Assembly: GCF_001542915.1 (NCBI RefSeq)
Contig: NZ_LNNH01000059.1
Coordinates: 62,001 to 126,000, forward strand
Reading direction: 5' to 3'
Length of the DNA stretch: 64,000 nt
Source: Peribacillus simplex
GTDB taxonomy: Bacteria > Bacillota > Bacilli > Bacillales > DSM-1321
Part shown: in pieces, positions 47,935 through 56,793 of the stretch
Layout: each line of letters begins with the position of its first letter
Numbering within the stretch: position 1 is the stretch's first letter
Notes under the pieces: generated by a model
What the model was told of the DNA's origin: nothing
Seen by the model: only the letters and a program-made list of their open reading frames with translations
Databases searched by the model: none
Position numbers and translations under genes: made by a program

Positions 47935-48430
47935 GTTGTTAAAGGCAGAGGTTGTTAAAGTTGGGATAGCGGATATGAAAATTGTAAAACCTCCCTGTTC
48001 GATCCGTACGTCTGGCTTGGGATCCTGCGTCGGAGTTGTCGTTTATGACGAGAAAAAAGCGGTTGCCGGTCTGGTCCACGTGATGCTGCCGGACTCTTCA
48101 CTCACAAAGACGGGGCAAATCAACGTAGCTAAATTTGCAGATACGGGGGTAAGGGAATTAGTGCAGCGCTTGGTAAAAGCGGGTGCGAGAATGCCTTTCT
48201 TAAAAGCGAAGCTGGCTGGCGGGGCGCAAATGTTTCAGTTTGCCTCCGGAGGGGATTTAATGAGAATAGGGCCCAGGAATGTAGAGGCTGTCCGGAAAGA
48301 GTTATCTGACTTGCATATCCCAATCGTTGCTGAAGATGTCGGCGGTAATAGCGGAAGGACGATCGAATTCAATTTGCACGATTGTTTATTGAATATCCGT
48401 ACCGTCAATAAAGGAACAAAAAACATATAG
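47927..48430 (+). CDS. cheD: Chemoreceptor glutamine deamidase CheD
   Basis: CheD deamidates glutamines in chemoreceptors and is bound by CheC. Catalytic residues Cys34 ([13 protein letters not shown]) and His51 (GLVHVML) are present, and the KLAGGAQMF and [14 protein letters not shown] segments match the family. Length is 167 aa. The start overlaps cheC. A 71-base gap to sigD follows, without a clear promoter or terminator. Confidence 0.96.
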   Translation: MTELLKAEVVKVGIADMKIVKPPCSIRTSGLGSCVGVVVYDEKKAVAGLVHVMLPDSSLTKTGQINVAKFADTGVRELVQRLVKAGARMPFLKAKLAGGAQMFQFASGGDLMRIGPRNVEAVRKELSDLHIPIVAEDVGGNSGRTIEFNLHDCLLNIRTVNKGTKNI

Positions 48431-48501
48431 CAAGCCGACTGGGCGTGTGTAAAAAATGCTGTTTGGAGTACAAAACGTATACAATGTAAGGAGGATGTCC
48501 A

Positions 48502-49257
48502 ATGTCTCATCTGACCATCGAAGAAGAACAAGTATGTTGGAAAAATTGGATTGATTGCAGAGATCCGCGAGCTGGGGACATTTTGGTCAAGAAATATATC
48601 CCTCTTGTTTCCTATCATGTTCAACGCATTTCGGTTAGCCTTCCTAAAAATGTGAGCCGTGATGATATCAGGAGTCTAGGGATGATGGGGTTATTCGATG
48701 CCCTGGAACGATTTGATACGAAGCGCGACCTGAAGTTCGATACATATGCTTCATTTAGAATTCGAGGAGCGATTTTAGATGGATTAAGAAAAGAGGATTG
48801 GCTTCCACGGAGTGCAAGGGATAAAGCCAAGAAAATTGAGTCAGCCATAGAAAAGCTTGAGCAAAAATACATGAGGAACCTCACTCCAAATGAAATTGCA
48901 ACCGAATTGAACATACCGGAAGAAGATGTGTACGCTGCGATACAAGGGAATTTCTTTGCAAATGTTCTGTCCATGGATGACCAGGAGCATGATGATAAGG
49001 ATAGTAAGACTTTTCATATCAAGGATGAAAAAGCGGATTTGCCAGAGGAACATGTATTACGGGAAGAGTTGTATATGGAATTGGCAAAAGTCATAGAGAC
49101 GCTCAATGAAAAGGAACAGCTTGTCTTACAGCTCTTTTATAAAGAGGAATTGACGTTAACCGAAATCGGGCAGGTCATGAGCCTGTCCACTTCGCGAATT
49201 TCCCAGATCCACTCAAAAGCGATTTACAAATTAAGAAACGCAATGAAAGAGCAATAA
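48502..49257 (+). CDS. sigD: Flagellar sigma factor SigD
   Basis: SigD directs late flagellar, chemotaxis and autolysin genes. Region 2 (FDALERFDTKRDLKFDTYAS, RIRGAILDGLRKEDWLPRSA), region 3 and region 4 (LTLTEIGQVMSLSTSRISQI) are all visible in this 251-aa protein. It is translated from ATG 48502 after aaggagga. Its place near the 3' end of a 28-kb operon means SigD level depends on full-length transcription, as known in B. subtilis. Confidence 0.97.
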   Translation: MSHLTIEEEQVCWKNWIDCRDPRAGDILVKKYIPLVSYHVQRISVSLPKNVSRDDIRSLGMMGLFDALERFDTKRDLKFDTYASFRIRGAILDGLRKEDWLPRSARDKAKKIESAIEKLEQKYMRNLTPNEIATELNIPEEDVYAAIQGNFFANVLSMDDQEHDDKDSKTFHIKDEKADLPEEHVLREELYMELAKVIETLNEKEQLVLQLFYKEELTLTEIGQVMSLSTSRISQIHSKAIYKLRNAMKEQ

Positions 49258-49504
49258 TATCATTCTTCATCTGCGATTGGTAAGTGGGATTGGATGCGGC
49301 ACCCTTATCAATGATTGTTCCAAAATCACAGAATGTTCGAACTGGACAGACACGTAATGAAAAACCTTTTAGCTTGTCTTGTCCGGTAAAAAGGATGGAC
49401 AAGTGCCCGTGCAACCAAAATGGAGCGGGGATTCAAGTGAAGATTCAATGAAGGCTTTCATTTAAGCAAGCCAGAGGGCGATTCCTGGTTATTTAGGAGG
49501 CAAT
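49258..49504 (+). other. 247-base spacer between sigD and swrB
   Basis: No gene is supported. A hairpin is possible: cttgtcc (49378-49384) with ggacaag (49397-49403), loop of 12 bases, not followed by Ts. The spacer is unusually long for this operon. I found no clear SigA or SigD promoter by eye. Confidence 0.35.
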
Positions 49505-50140
49505 ATGTCAGTATTTTTTATGTTTCTCTTGTTTGTATTGAATATATGCTCCATTTTTGCCATCATCATTTTATATTTGCGCCAAAACCGTCTAGCCAAG
49601 CTGGAAAAAGATCAAAAAGCCATCATTCGTGAAATGGAGCAGCTTTTGACCGGTTACTTAATGGAAATGAAGGAAGATAATGAAGCATTGATCAAGGCGT
49701 TCACCGAGCCGGCTGCCATGAATGGCCAGCCTTTACCGAAAGAACGGTTCGGGCAAGGGAAAGAACCCATCGGAGAGAAAGAAATTAACCATGACCAAAA
49801 TACGCCTAAGGGACAAAAGGTTAAAAGTCGTGCCGCCACCAAAAGGCAGGCTATCGACGCTTACAAAAACTCGGCTGCAGAGGATGAGGACAAGCCTTTG
49901 CCGCTAATGGCCGAGGACAAGATGGAGCTTTCCCCGGCAGCCCATCCCCCAACGAATGAAGGGGAGCTGGCCGGAAAGGAATTTGCCGATTTATTAAAGT
50001 CCTCGTTGCAGGAACCCTCACTGAATGAACAAGTGTATGCATTGGCGGATCAAGGACATTCGTTAGAAGAGATTGCCAAAAAAATGGCCCGAGGTCAAAC
50101 GGAAATAGAACTACTACTGAAGTTTCGCAAGAATAGATAG
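49505..50140 (+). CDS. swrB: Swarming/flagellar assembly protein SwrB (YlxL)
   Basis: SwrB is a single-pass membrane protein needed for full flagellar assembly and swarming in B. subtilis. Here the membrane segment is residues about 3-25 (FFMFLLFVLNICSIFAIIIL). A low-complexity Lys/Glu/Pro-rich middle follows, and the conserved end contains VYALADQGHSLEEIAKKMAR, a helix-turn-helix-like pattern. At 211 aa it is longer than the 167-aa B. subtilis protein, through the variable middle. It is the last gene of the fla/che region; rpsB follows with its own promoter. Confidence 0.85.
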   Translation: MSVFFMFLLFVLNICSIFAIIILYLRQNRLAKLEKDQKAIIREMEQLLTGYLMEMKEDNEALIKAFTEPAAMNGQPLPKERFGQGKEPIGEKEINHDQNTPKGQKVKSRAATKRQAIDAYKNSAAEDEDKPLPLMAEDKMELSPAAHPPTNEGELAGKEFADLLKSSLQEPSLNEQVYALADQGHSLEEIAKKMARGQTEIELLLKFRKNR

Positions 50141-50147
50141 AAATATC

Positions 50148-50176
50148 TTGATTGTGAAGGGTCATTATGATATATT
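50148..50176 (+). promoter_or_regulatory. Probable SigA promoter of rpsB
   Basis: TTGATT (50148-50153) and TATATT (50171-50176) are exactly 17 bases apart, directly after the swrB stop. The resulting leader is about 110 bases. Confidence 0.6.
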
Positions 50177-50183
50177 ATGAAAT

Positions 50184-50293
50184 GGTGTTAATACACACGC
50201 CCCGTGATTCTTGCAGCTGGTGCTGTTTCGACAGTTTCTGTATGAAAATGATCGGGTGCGGAGGAAAAACAAAACCATTTAGGAGGAACTAAA
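50184..50293 (+). ncRNA. Possible structured rpsB leader
   Basis: The untranslated stretch before rpsB can fold with cgcccc near 50199-50204 pairing to gggtgcg near 50255-50261, closing an inner helix. Ribosomal protein leaders often act in feedback control. I could not test covariation, so this is tentative. Confidence 0.3.
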
Positions 50294-51007
50294 ATGTCAG
50301 TCATTTCTATGAAACAATTGCTTGAAGCTGGTGTGCATTTCGGACACCAAACACGTCGCTGGAACCCTAAAATGAAGAAATATATCTTCACTGAGCGTAA
50401 CGGCATCTACATCATCGACCTTCAAAAAACAGTTAAAAAGGTTGAAGAAGCTTATAACTTCGTGAAAGAATTAGCTGCTAACGGCGGTACTGTTCTTTTC
50501 GTTGGTACTAAAAAACAAGCTCAAGAATCTGTTAAAGAAGAAGCTATCCGTTCAGGTATGTACTATGTAAACCAACGCTGGTTAGGTGGAACTTTAACAA
50601 ACTTTGAAACAATCCAAAAACGTATTGCTCGTCTTAAAGATATCGAAAAAATGGAAGCAAACGGAACTTTCGAAGTGCTTCCTAAAAAAGAAGTTATCCA
50701 ACTTAAAAAAGAATGGGATCGCTTAGAGAAATTCTTAGGCGGTATTAAAGATATGAAGACTCTTCCTGATGCGATCTTCGTTATCGACCCTCGCAAAGAG
50801 CGTATCGCTGTTGCGGAAGCACACAAATTACACATTCCACTTGTAGGTATCGTTGATACAAACTGTGATCCGGATGAAATCGATGTAGTTATTCCTGCGA
50901 ATGACGATGCAATCCGTGCTGTTAAATTATTAACAGGTAAAATGGCAGATGCTATCTTAGAAGCTAAACAAGGTGAAGAAACAGCAACTGAAACAACAAC
51001 TGCTTAA
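50294..51007 (+). CDS. rpsB: 30S ribosomal protein S2
   Basis: S2 (237 aa) binds late in 30S assembly. The N-terminus [20 protein letters not shown] and the [20 protein letters not shown] segment are typical. Codon use is strongly biased (GAA, AAA, CGT, GCT) compared with neighbouring flagellar genes, as in other highly expressed genes. The ribosome site is ttaggagg. The C-terminal tail is Thr/Glu-rich, as in Bacillus S2. Confidence 0.98.
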   Translation: MSVISMKQLLEAGVHFGHQTRRWNPKMKKYIFTERNGIYIIDLQKTVKKVEEAYNFVKELAANGGTVLFVGTKKQAQESVKEEAIRSGMYYVNQRWLGGTLTNFETIQKRIARLKDIEKMEANGTFEVLPKKEVIQLKKEWDRLEKFLGGIKDMKTLPDAIFVIDPRKERIAVAEAHKLHIPLVGIVDTNCDPDEIDVVIPANDDAIRAVKLLTGKMADAILEAKQGEETATETTTA

Positions 51008-51030
51008 TAAGCAAAAAAAGGTTGCTTATT
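51006..51030 (+). repeat. 9-bp hairpin at the rpsB stop codon
   Basis: aataagcaa (51006-51014) pairs perfectly with ttgcttatt (51022-51030). It overlaps the stop codon and has no T tract. It precedes the terminator-like hairpin downstream. Confidence 0.5.
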
Positions 51031-51037
51031 CAGTAAG

Positions 51038-51079
51038 AAAAAGGTGATAAGAGGATAATGCCTTTTATCCCTTTTTTTT
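51038..51079 (+). terminator. Terminator between rpsB and tsf
   Basis: aaaaagg-t-gataa (51038-51050) pairs with ttatcc-cttttt (from 51065) with one bulge, followed by an 8-base T run. It would reduce or stop transcription into tsf. Confidence 0.72.
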
Positions 51080-51307
51080 GCACTAAATAAGCATACATAA
51101 ATCACCACGCCAATGTTGAAAAGGCAGGCTGATTTTTAAGGGAAAAGGACTTTCGGCCGTTTGGTTTTGTCGATAAGACTGGCTTTTCTGGCAGATAGTT
51201 CTGGCATTCTGCCGAGTTTCGTTATTTTCTTTGATAATAACCGTATTTTCTGGCAAAAATGGGTAAAGATTGAATAAACTGCATTTAATTTGAGGAGGAT
51301 ATATATT
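51080..51307 (+). other. rpsB-tsf spacer with TTCTGGCA repeats
   Basis: No gene is supported. The octamer TTCTGGCA occurs three times (51186-51193, 51199-51206, 51248-51255), and ggcag/ctgcc between the first two can form a small stem. I see no convincing SigA promoter for tsf by eye, although one is expected if the upstream terminator works. The tsf ribosome site (gaggagg) closes the stretch. Confidence 0.35.
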
Positions 51308-52192
51308 ATGGCAATCACTGCACAATTAGTTAAAGAATTGCGTGAAAAAACTGGTGCCGGCATGATGGATTGTAAAAAGGCGCTTGTACAAACGGAAGGC
51401 GATATGGAAAAAGCGATCGATTTCCTACGTGAAAAAGGAATTGCAAAAGCTGCCAATAAAGGCGACCGTATCGCTGCTGAAGGATTGACTTCTATCGTGG
51501 TTGACGGAAGCCAAGCGGTCATTCTTGAAGTGAACTCAGAAACTGACTTCGTTGCTAAAAACGAAGGCTTCCAAACTCTTGTTAAAGAATTGGCTGCATT
51601 CCTTCTTGCTAACAAACCTGAAAGCGTTGAAGCAGCTCTAGAGCAAACTATGGAAAATGGAGCAAAAGTTGCAGATCATATCAATGCTGCTGTTGCTAAA
51701 ATCGGGGAAAAATTAACGCTTCGCCGTTTCCAAGTTGTTACAAAAACTGATAGTGATGCATTTGGTGCTTACCTTCACATGGGCGGCCGCATCAGCGTAC
51801 TATCCGTTGTTGAAGGCACAACTGACGAAGAAGCAGCTAAAGGCGTTTCCATGCATATCGCTGCTCTTAACCCAAAATATATCTCTCGTGACCAAGTCGA
51901 TGCTAGTGAATTAGATCGCGAGCGCGAAGTTCTTACACAACAAGCACTTAATGAAGGCAAACCAGAAAAAATCGTTGCAAAAATGGTTGAAGGGCGCATC
52001 AACAAATTCTACGAAGAAATTTGTGTGAATGAGCAAGCTTTCGTTAAAAACCCAGATCAAAAAGTGGGAGAATTCGTTGAATCAAAAGGCGGAAAACTTC
52101 TTTCATTCGTTCGTTATGAAGTAGGGGAAGGTCTTGAGAAACGTCAAGAAAACTTTGCTGAAGAAGTAATGAACCAAGTTAAAAAAGACTAA
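51308..52192 (+). CDS. tsf: Elongation factor Ts
   Basis: EF-Ts exchanges GDP for GTP on EF-Tu. The N-terminal UBA-like domain has [19 protein letters not shown] and the core has [19 protein letters not shown]. Length is 294 aa from ATG 51308, after gaggagg; the six-codon open extension upstream is not used. Codon use is biased as for rpsB. A very strong terminator follows. Confidence 0.98.
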   Translation: MAITAQLVKELREKTGAGMMDCKKALVQTEGDMEKAIDFLREKGIAKAANKGDRIAAEGLTSIVVDGSQAVILEVNSETDFVAKNEGFQTLVKELAAFLLANKPESVEAALEQTMENGAKVADHINAAVAKIGEKLTLRRFQVVTKTDSDAFGAYLHMGGRISVLSVVEGTTDEEAAKGVSMHIAALNPKYISRDQVDASELDREREVLTQQALNEGKPEKIVAKMVEGRINKFYEEICVNEQAFVKNPDQKVGEFVESKGGKLLSFVRYEVGEGLEKRQENFAEEVMNQVKKD

Positions 52193-52201
52193 CTGCTAAA
52201 T

Positions 52202-52236
52202 AAAAATAGGGAACACTCTGGTGTTCCCTATTTTTT
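52202..52236 (+). terminator. Strong terminator after tsf
   Basis: A perfect 15-bp stem joins aaaaatagggaacac (52202-52216) to gtgttccctattttt (52221-52235) with a 4-base loop tctg. The 3' arm ends in the T tract. Confidence 0.92.
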
Positions 52237-52308
52237 GAAACTTTTTGGCATTATTGCCATTGGAAGCATGAAGAACAATTGAATAAGATTACATAGTTGG
52301 AGGGTGTC

Positions 52309-53031
52309 ATGAGTAACGCTAAATATAAACGTGTAGTATTAAAACTCAGCGGCGAAGCATTAGCCGGAGAAGAGGGATTTGGAATCAATCCCGCTGTAAT
52401 TAAATCTATCGCTGAACAAGTCAAGGAAGTGGCAGAGCTTGATGTGGAAGTGGCTGTAGTTGTAGGCGGCGGAAACATATGGCGCGGGAAGATTGGCAGC
52501 GAAATGGGCATGGATCGTGCCAATGCCGATTATATGGGGATGCTGGCGACTGTCATGAACTCTTTGGCTCTACAAGACAGCCTCGATCAACTAGGAATCG
52601 AAACGCGCGTGCAGACTTCGATTGAGATGAGGCAGGTTGCGGAACCTTACATTAGACGCCGTGCAATCAGGCATTTGGAGAAAAAGAGAGTCGTGATCTT
52701 TGCTGCTGGTACAGGTAATCCTTATTTTTCAACGGATACCACTGCCGCTCTGCGTGCTGCTGAAATCGAAGCTGATGTCATCCTGATGGCGAAGAATAAT
52801 GTGGATGGCGTCTACAATGCCGACCCTGTTAAGGATAAAAATGCAGTGAAATATGATCAACTTTCCTATCTTGATGTGATTAAAGAAGGCTTGGAAGTAA
52901 TGGACTCGACTGCGTCCTCATTATGCATGGACAATGATATTCCATTGATCGTCTTCTCGATCATGGAAAAAGGCAATATAAAACGGGCCGTTTTAGGCGA
53001 AACGCTTGGAACAATAGTTAGGGGGAAATAA
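52309..53031 (+). CDS. pyrH: UMP kinase
   Basis: PyrH phosphorylates UMP to UDP for RNA and wall precursor synthesis. It belongs to the amino-acid kinase family: [53 protein letters not shown] and [11 protein letters not shown]. Length is 240 aa from ATG 52309 after gagggtg; an in-frame TTG four codons upstream is less likely. frr follows three bases after the stop, so pyrH-frr form an operon. Confidence 0.97.
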   Translation: MSNAKYKRVVLKLSGEALAGEEGFGINPAVIKSIAEQVKEVAELDVEVAVVVGGGNIWRGKIGSEMGMDRANADYMGMLATVMNSLALQDSLDQLGIETRVQTSIEMRQVAEPYIRRRAIRHLEKKRVVIFAAGTGNPYFSTDTTAALRAAEIEADVILMAKNNVDGVYNADPVKDKNAVKYDQLSYLDVIKEGLEVMDSTASSLCMDNDIPLIVFSIMEKGNIKRAVLGETLGTIVRGK

Positions 53032-53034
53032 AAG

Positions 53035-53592
53035 ATGCCGAAGCAAGTTATTTCAAATGCGAAAACGAAAATGGAAAAAGCCATTGGAGCGTACACACGT
53101 GAATTAGCCAGCATCCGTGCCGGAAGGGCAAATGCCTCATTGCTTGATAGAATCTCGATTGATTATTATGGTTCTCAAACACCGGTTAACCAGGTGGCAG
53201 GCATTTCCGTACCGGAAGCTCGACTATTAGTGATCCAACCCTATGATAAAACGGTTTTAGGGGAAATTGAAAAAGCCATATTAAAATCAGACCTAGGCTT
53301 AAATCCTTCAAATGACGGATCGATCATCAGGATAGCGATTCCAGCTTTAACGGAAGAACGCAGAAAAGAGCTTGTAAAAGTGGTCAAGAAAGAAGCGGAA
53401 GAAGCGAAAATCGCAATCCGCAACGTACGTCGTGATGCTAACGATGACTTGAAGAAGCTTGAAAAAAATGGTGAAATCACGGAAGATGATTTACGCGGCT
53501 ATGCTGATGACATTCAAAAGATGACGGATGGCAATATCACGAAAATCGATGAGATTACCAAAGATAAAGAAAAAGAAATTTTGGAAGTATAA
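53035..53592 (+). CDS. frr: Ribosome recycling factor
   Basis: Frr splits post-termination ribosomes with EF-G. The 185-aa protein has typical segments [39 protein letters not shown] and [20 protein letters not shown]. It lies directly after pyrH and is followed by a roughly 400-base non-coding stretch. Confidence 0.98.
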   Translation: MPKQVISNAKTKMEKAIGAYTRELASIRAGRANASLLDRISIDYYGSQTPVNQVAGISVPEARLLVIQPYDKTVLGEIEKAILKSDLGLNPSNDGSIIRIAIPALTEERRKELVKVVKKEAEEAKIAIRNVRRDANDDLKKLEKNGEITEDDLRGYADDIQKMTDGNITKIDEITKDKEKEILEV

Positions 53593-53617
53593 TTCCCACT
53601 AATGGAATTGATTAAGT

Positions 53618-53763
53618 AAAGAGGGCCTAATCCATACTGATCATGTCTTGGTTCTAACATATAGGTGTGCTTAAAAGAGAAAACTGTTATAATAAGGTTT
53701 CTCCGATAATGTGTACTCTTTAAGTTAGGATGTTGCATGGGACGTTGGAGGTGGCCCTTTTTT
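53618..53763 (+). terminator. Possible long-loop terminator after frr
   Basis: aaagagggcc (53618-53627) can pair with ggcccttttt (53753-53762), continuing into Ts. The arms look like an ordinary terminator, but about 125 bases lie between them. Confidence 0.35.
53685..53693 (+). promoter_or_regulatory. Extended -10 promoter candidate
   Basis: TGTTATAAT is a perfect TGnTATAAT element. No clear -35 is visible, as is allowed for extended -10 promoters. It could drive uppS-cdsA-dxr-rseP or a short RNA. Confidence 0.4.
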
Positions 53764-53987
53764 GCATTTTTCACCGGACTTTGACCCGGTGACCGAAAAA
53801 AAACTTAATGTGATTACCCGCTTTCAAGCTTCTAATGAAGAAATAATTTTCATAATAATAATATGAGAACCAACTTTTTTTTGATATTATAATATAGATT
53901 CTTTTTTGCAAAAATGCTTGATATACATAGCGCACGAAAATATTGCCTTTGTAGAGAGATAAGTACAACCTGATGGGGGACTAACAT

Positions 53988-54761
53988 ATGTATTCACTAT
54001 GGAAGCGTTTCGTTAAAAAAGATGCTTCTTCCGATGTAACAAATAGGATTCAGCATATTCAGCAGTTTGATGTTCCTCAGCATATTGCCATCATAATGGA
54101 TGGAAATGGCCGTTGGGCGAAAAAAAGGGCATTGCCGCGCGTGGCGGGACATCATGAAGGAATGAAAACTGTTCGTAAAATTACGAAAGTTGCCAATAAA
54201 TTAGGTGTCAAGACATTGACCGTCTATGCGTTTTCGACGGAAAACTGGAAACGTCCAAAAAGTGAAGTCGACTTTTTGATGAAGCTTCCCCAGGAATTTC
54301 TTGGGACCTTTTTGCCTGAGCTCATTTCCGAAAATGTAAGGGTGGAAACCATTGGGGAATTGTCACTACTTCCATCTCACACTCAAAATGCCGTAATAAG
54401 GGCAATGGAAGATACGAAGGATAATGACGGGATGATCCTGAATTTCGCTTTGAACTATGGGAGCAGGGGAGAGATTGTATCCGCGGTGAATAGCATTATT
54501 CAAGATGCTAAGAATGGTATAATAAAGGAAGATGTATCTGAGCAAATGCTCTCCGGTTACTTGATGACCGAGCATTTGTCCGATCCTGATTTACTGATTC
54601 GCACAAGCGGCGAAATCCGTTTAAGCAATTTCATGCTATGGCAGGCCGCTTACACTGAATTATGGTTTACTGAGGTGCTATGGCCTGATTTTAGTGAGGA
54701 GCATTTATTACAGGCGATTGAGGAGTATCAAAAGCGTTCACGTAGATTCGGTGGCGTTTAA
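53988..54761 (+). CDS. uppS: Undecaprenyl diphosphate synthase
   Basis: UppS adds eight isopentenyl units to farnesyl diphosphate to make the C55 carrier for wall synthesis. The catalytic IIMDGNGRWAKKRALPR motif, VAGHHEGMK, TVYAFSTENWKRP and RTSGEIRLSNFMLWQ are present. Length is 257 aa. The ribosome site is tgatggggg. It precedes cdsA, dxr and rseP in an envelope gene cluster. Confidence 0.97.
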   Translation: MYSLWKRFVKKDASSDVTNRIQHIQQFDVPQHIAIIMDGNGRWAKKRALPRVAGHHEGMKTVRKITKVANKLGVKTLTVYAFSTENWKRPKSEVDFLMKLPQEFLGTFLPELISENVRVETIGELSLLPSHTQNAVIRAMEDTKDNDGMILNFALNYGSRGEIVSAVNSIIQDAKNGIIKEDVSEQMLSGYLMTEHLSDPDLLIRTSGEIRLSNFMLWQAAYTELWFTEVLWPDFSEEHLLQAIEEYQKRSRRFGGV

Positions 54762-54786
54762 TGCAGAAGGCGAGGAAATTGGAATA

Positions 54787-55584
54787 ATGAAACAACGAAT
54801 AATTACTGCGGTCGTAGTTGCCGCTATCTTCATTCCACTGGTTATTTTAGGGGAGATCCCGTTTTTATTGACGGTTTATCTATTGGCTTCCATCGGTTTA
54901 TATGAACTGATGAAGATGAAAAATTTGCGTGTATTCTCATTTGAGGCCATTCTCTCACACCTTTTATTATGGGTGCTTTTATTGCCTGAACAATATTCCG
55001 CTTTTTTGGCGGACATTGATTATGATAAGGTGCAAATCTTTTTAATCGGGGTTTTGCTGTTCTTATTGTACACTGTCGTTTCCAAAAATCGATTCACTTT
55101 TGATGATGCTGGATTTTTAGTGATTTCCATCCTTTACCTGGGAGTGGGCTTCTACTATCTATTCGAAACACGTGATTCCGCAGGACTGGGACTGATTTAT
55201 ATCTTGCTGACCCTATTTACGATCTGGGCAACGGATTCCGGAGCCTACTTCATTGGCAAGGCTATAGGCAAAAGAAAGCTATGGCCGGAAATAAGTCCAA
55301 ATAAGACGGTGGAAGGTTTTATCGGCGGGGTATTTTCAGCGATGATCGTCGGTGTGCTCTTTTATGCCTTCTCAAGCCTGGATTACACGTTATTTCAGCT
55401 ATTATTGATATCGTTGGTGATTGGGGTTTTCGGCCAATTGGGGGACCTTGTCCAATCCGCCTATAAACGTCATTATGGGGTTAAGGACTCGGGAAAGATC
55501 CTTCCGGGGCATGGCGGGATATTGGACAGGCTTGATAGTTTGATATTCATTTTACCGATTTTGCATTTATTGCACGTTTTATAA
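54787..55584 (+). CDS. cdsA: Phosphatidate cytidylyltransferase
   Basis: CdsA makes CDP-diacylglycerol, the precursor of phospholipids. The 265-aa protein is a membrane enzyme with about eight hydrophobic segments and the C-terminal signature KDSGKILPGHGGILDRLDS. The PEISPNKTVEGFIGG segment is also typical. I use ATG 54787 (MKQRIITAVV), as in homologues, because the open frame upstream overlaps uppS. Confidence 0.96.
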   Translation: MKQRIITAVVVAAIFIPLVILGEIPFLLTVYLLASIGLYELMKMKNLRVFSFEAILSHLLLWVLLLPEQYSAFLADIDYDKVQIFLIGVLLFLLYTVVSKNRFTFDDAGFLVISILYLGVGFYYLFETRDSAGLGLIYILLTLFTIWATDSGAYFIGKAIGKRKLWPEISPNKTVEGFIGGVFSAMIVGVLFYAFSSLDYTLFQLLLISLVIGVFGQLGDLVQSAYKRHYGVKDSGKILPGHGGILDRLDSLIFILPILHLLHVL

Positions 55585-55616
55585 TATAAATATAGGCAAG
55601 CGTCAGGAATTAGGAG

Positions 55617-56786
55617 ATGAATAAATTGAAAAATATCAGCCTTTTGGGCGCAACAGGTTCGATTGGTCAGCAAACAGCGGATGTGGTGAGGTCACATCCT
55701 GAGCAATTCAAAATCGTGGCGCTTTCTGCTGGAAAGAATTTAGATTTGGTGAGGGCTTATATAGAAGAGTTTGAACCGAAACTGGTTTCAGTCCAGGCGG
55801 AAGAAGATTATCGAGTATTGAAAAATGAATTTACCAGCCGGAAGGATATCGAATTCATGTTTGGGGATGAGGGATTGACGGCAGTTGCTGTATACGATCA
55901 AGCGACGATATTGGTCAATGCCGTCATCGGAAGTGTGGGTCTTTACCCGACGCTCCAGGCAATCAAGGCTAAAAAGGATATAGCCATCGCCAACAAGGAG
56001 ACTTTAGTGACGGCGGGGCATTTGGTCATGAGTGAAGCGAAAAAAGCAGGGGTGAGATTGCTTCCTGTCGATAGTGAGCATTCCGCAATCTTTCAGGCCC
56101 TGCAGGGTGAAAACGATAAAAATATTGAACGTTTAGTCATTACTGCTTCAGGCGGCAGTTTTCGCGATAGAACCAGGGAAGAATTGAAAGGGGTAACGGT
56201 GGAAGAGGCGTTGAACCATCCGAATTGGTCGATGGGCGCGAAAATCACGATTGATTCGGCCTCCATGATGAATAAGGGATTGGAAGTAATTGAGGCACAC
56301 TGGCTATTCGAGCTTCCTTACGATAAAATTGATGTACTGTTACATAAGGAGAGCATCATCCATTCCATGGTTGAATTTCATGACTCCAGCGTGATTGCGC
56401 AATTGGGAACACCAGATATGCGCGTACCGATTCAATATGCCCTTACTTACCCAGACAGGATGCCTCTTGGAGGGCGCAAACGCCTGAACTTGGCCGAAGC
56501 GGGGAAACTGCATTTTAGTGATATGGATTTCACTAGATATCCTTGTTTGCAATTCGCCTATAAAGCGGGTAAAATGGGCGGAACGATGACAACCGTGCTG
56601 AATGCAGCCAATGAAGCGGCAGTTGCCGCATTTTTATCTGGAAAGATATCTTTCCTCGAGATTGAGACACTGATCGAAAAAGCGCTGAATCAGCATTCCG
56701 TCATTGCCCTTCCGGATTTAGAAACGATTTCTGAAGTGGATATCATGACAAGGCAGTATATAGAATCCATAGTGAAAGATAGGTGA
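55617..56786 (+). CDS. dxr: 1-deoxy-D-xylulose-5-phosphate reductoisomerase
   Basis: Dxr commits the MEP pathway to isoprenoid synthesis, which feeds UppS encoded upstream. The NADPH fold reads [18 protein letters not shown]. Active-site segments are [33 protein letters not shown] and [20 protein letters not shown]. Length is 389 aa from ATG 55617; TTG 55626 also matches homologue N-termini. Confidence 0.97.
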   Translation: MNKLKNISLLGATGSIGQQTADVVRSHPEQFKIVALSAGKNLDLVRAYIEEFEPKLVSVQAEEDYRVLKNEFTSRKDIEFMFGDEGLTAVAVYDQATILVNAVIGSVGLYPTLQAIKAKKDIAIANKETLVTAGHLVMSEAKKAGVRLLPVDSEHSAIFQALQGENDKNIERLVITASGGSFRDRTREELKGVTVEEALNHPNWSMGAKITIDSASMMNKGLEVIEAHWLFELPYDKIDVLLHKESIIHSMVEFHDSSVIAQLGTPDMRVPIQYALTYPDRMPLGGRKRLNLAEAGKLHFSDMDFTRYPCLQFAYKAGKMGGTMTTVLNAANEAAVAAFLSGKISFLEIETLIEKALNQHSVIALPDLETISEVDIMTRQYIESIVKDR

Positions 56787-56793
56787 TTGGAAC

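Larger units (their letters stand above)
53593..53987 (+). other. Structured non-coding spacer frr-uppS
   Basis: There is no gene here. The stretch has a long-range 10-bp helix (53618-53627 with 53753-53762, one G-T pair) whose 3' arm runs into a T tract, an extended -10 promoter element inside the loop (53685-53693), and a separate 7-bp hairpin tcaccgg/ccggtga (53771-53777, 53786-53792). The last 150 bases are AT-rich and lead to the uppS ribosome site. Confidence 0.45.

Noticed and set aside
53771..53792. tcaccgg/ccggtga hairpin as a terminator
   Set aside because: The stem is good, but A residues follow on the + strand and no T run follows on either strand.
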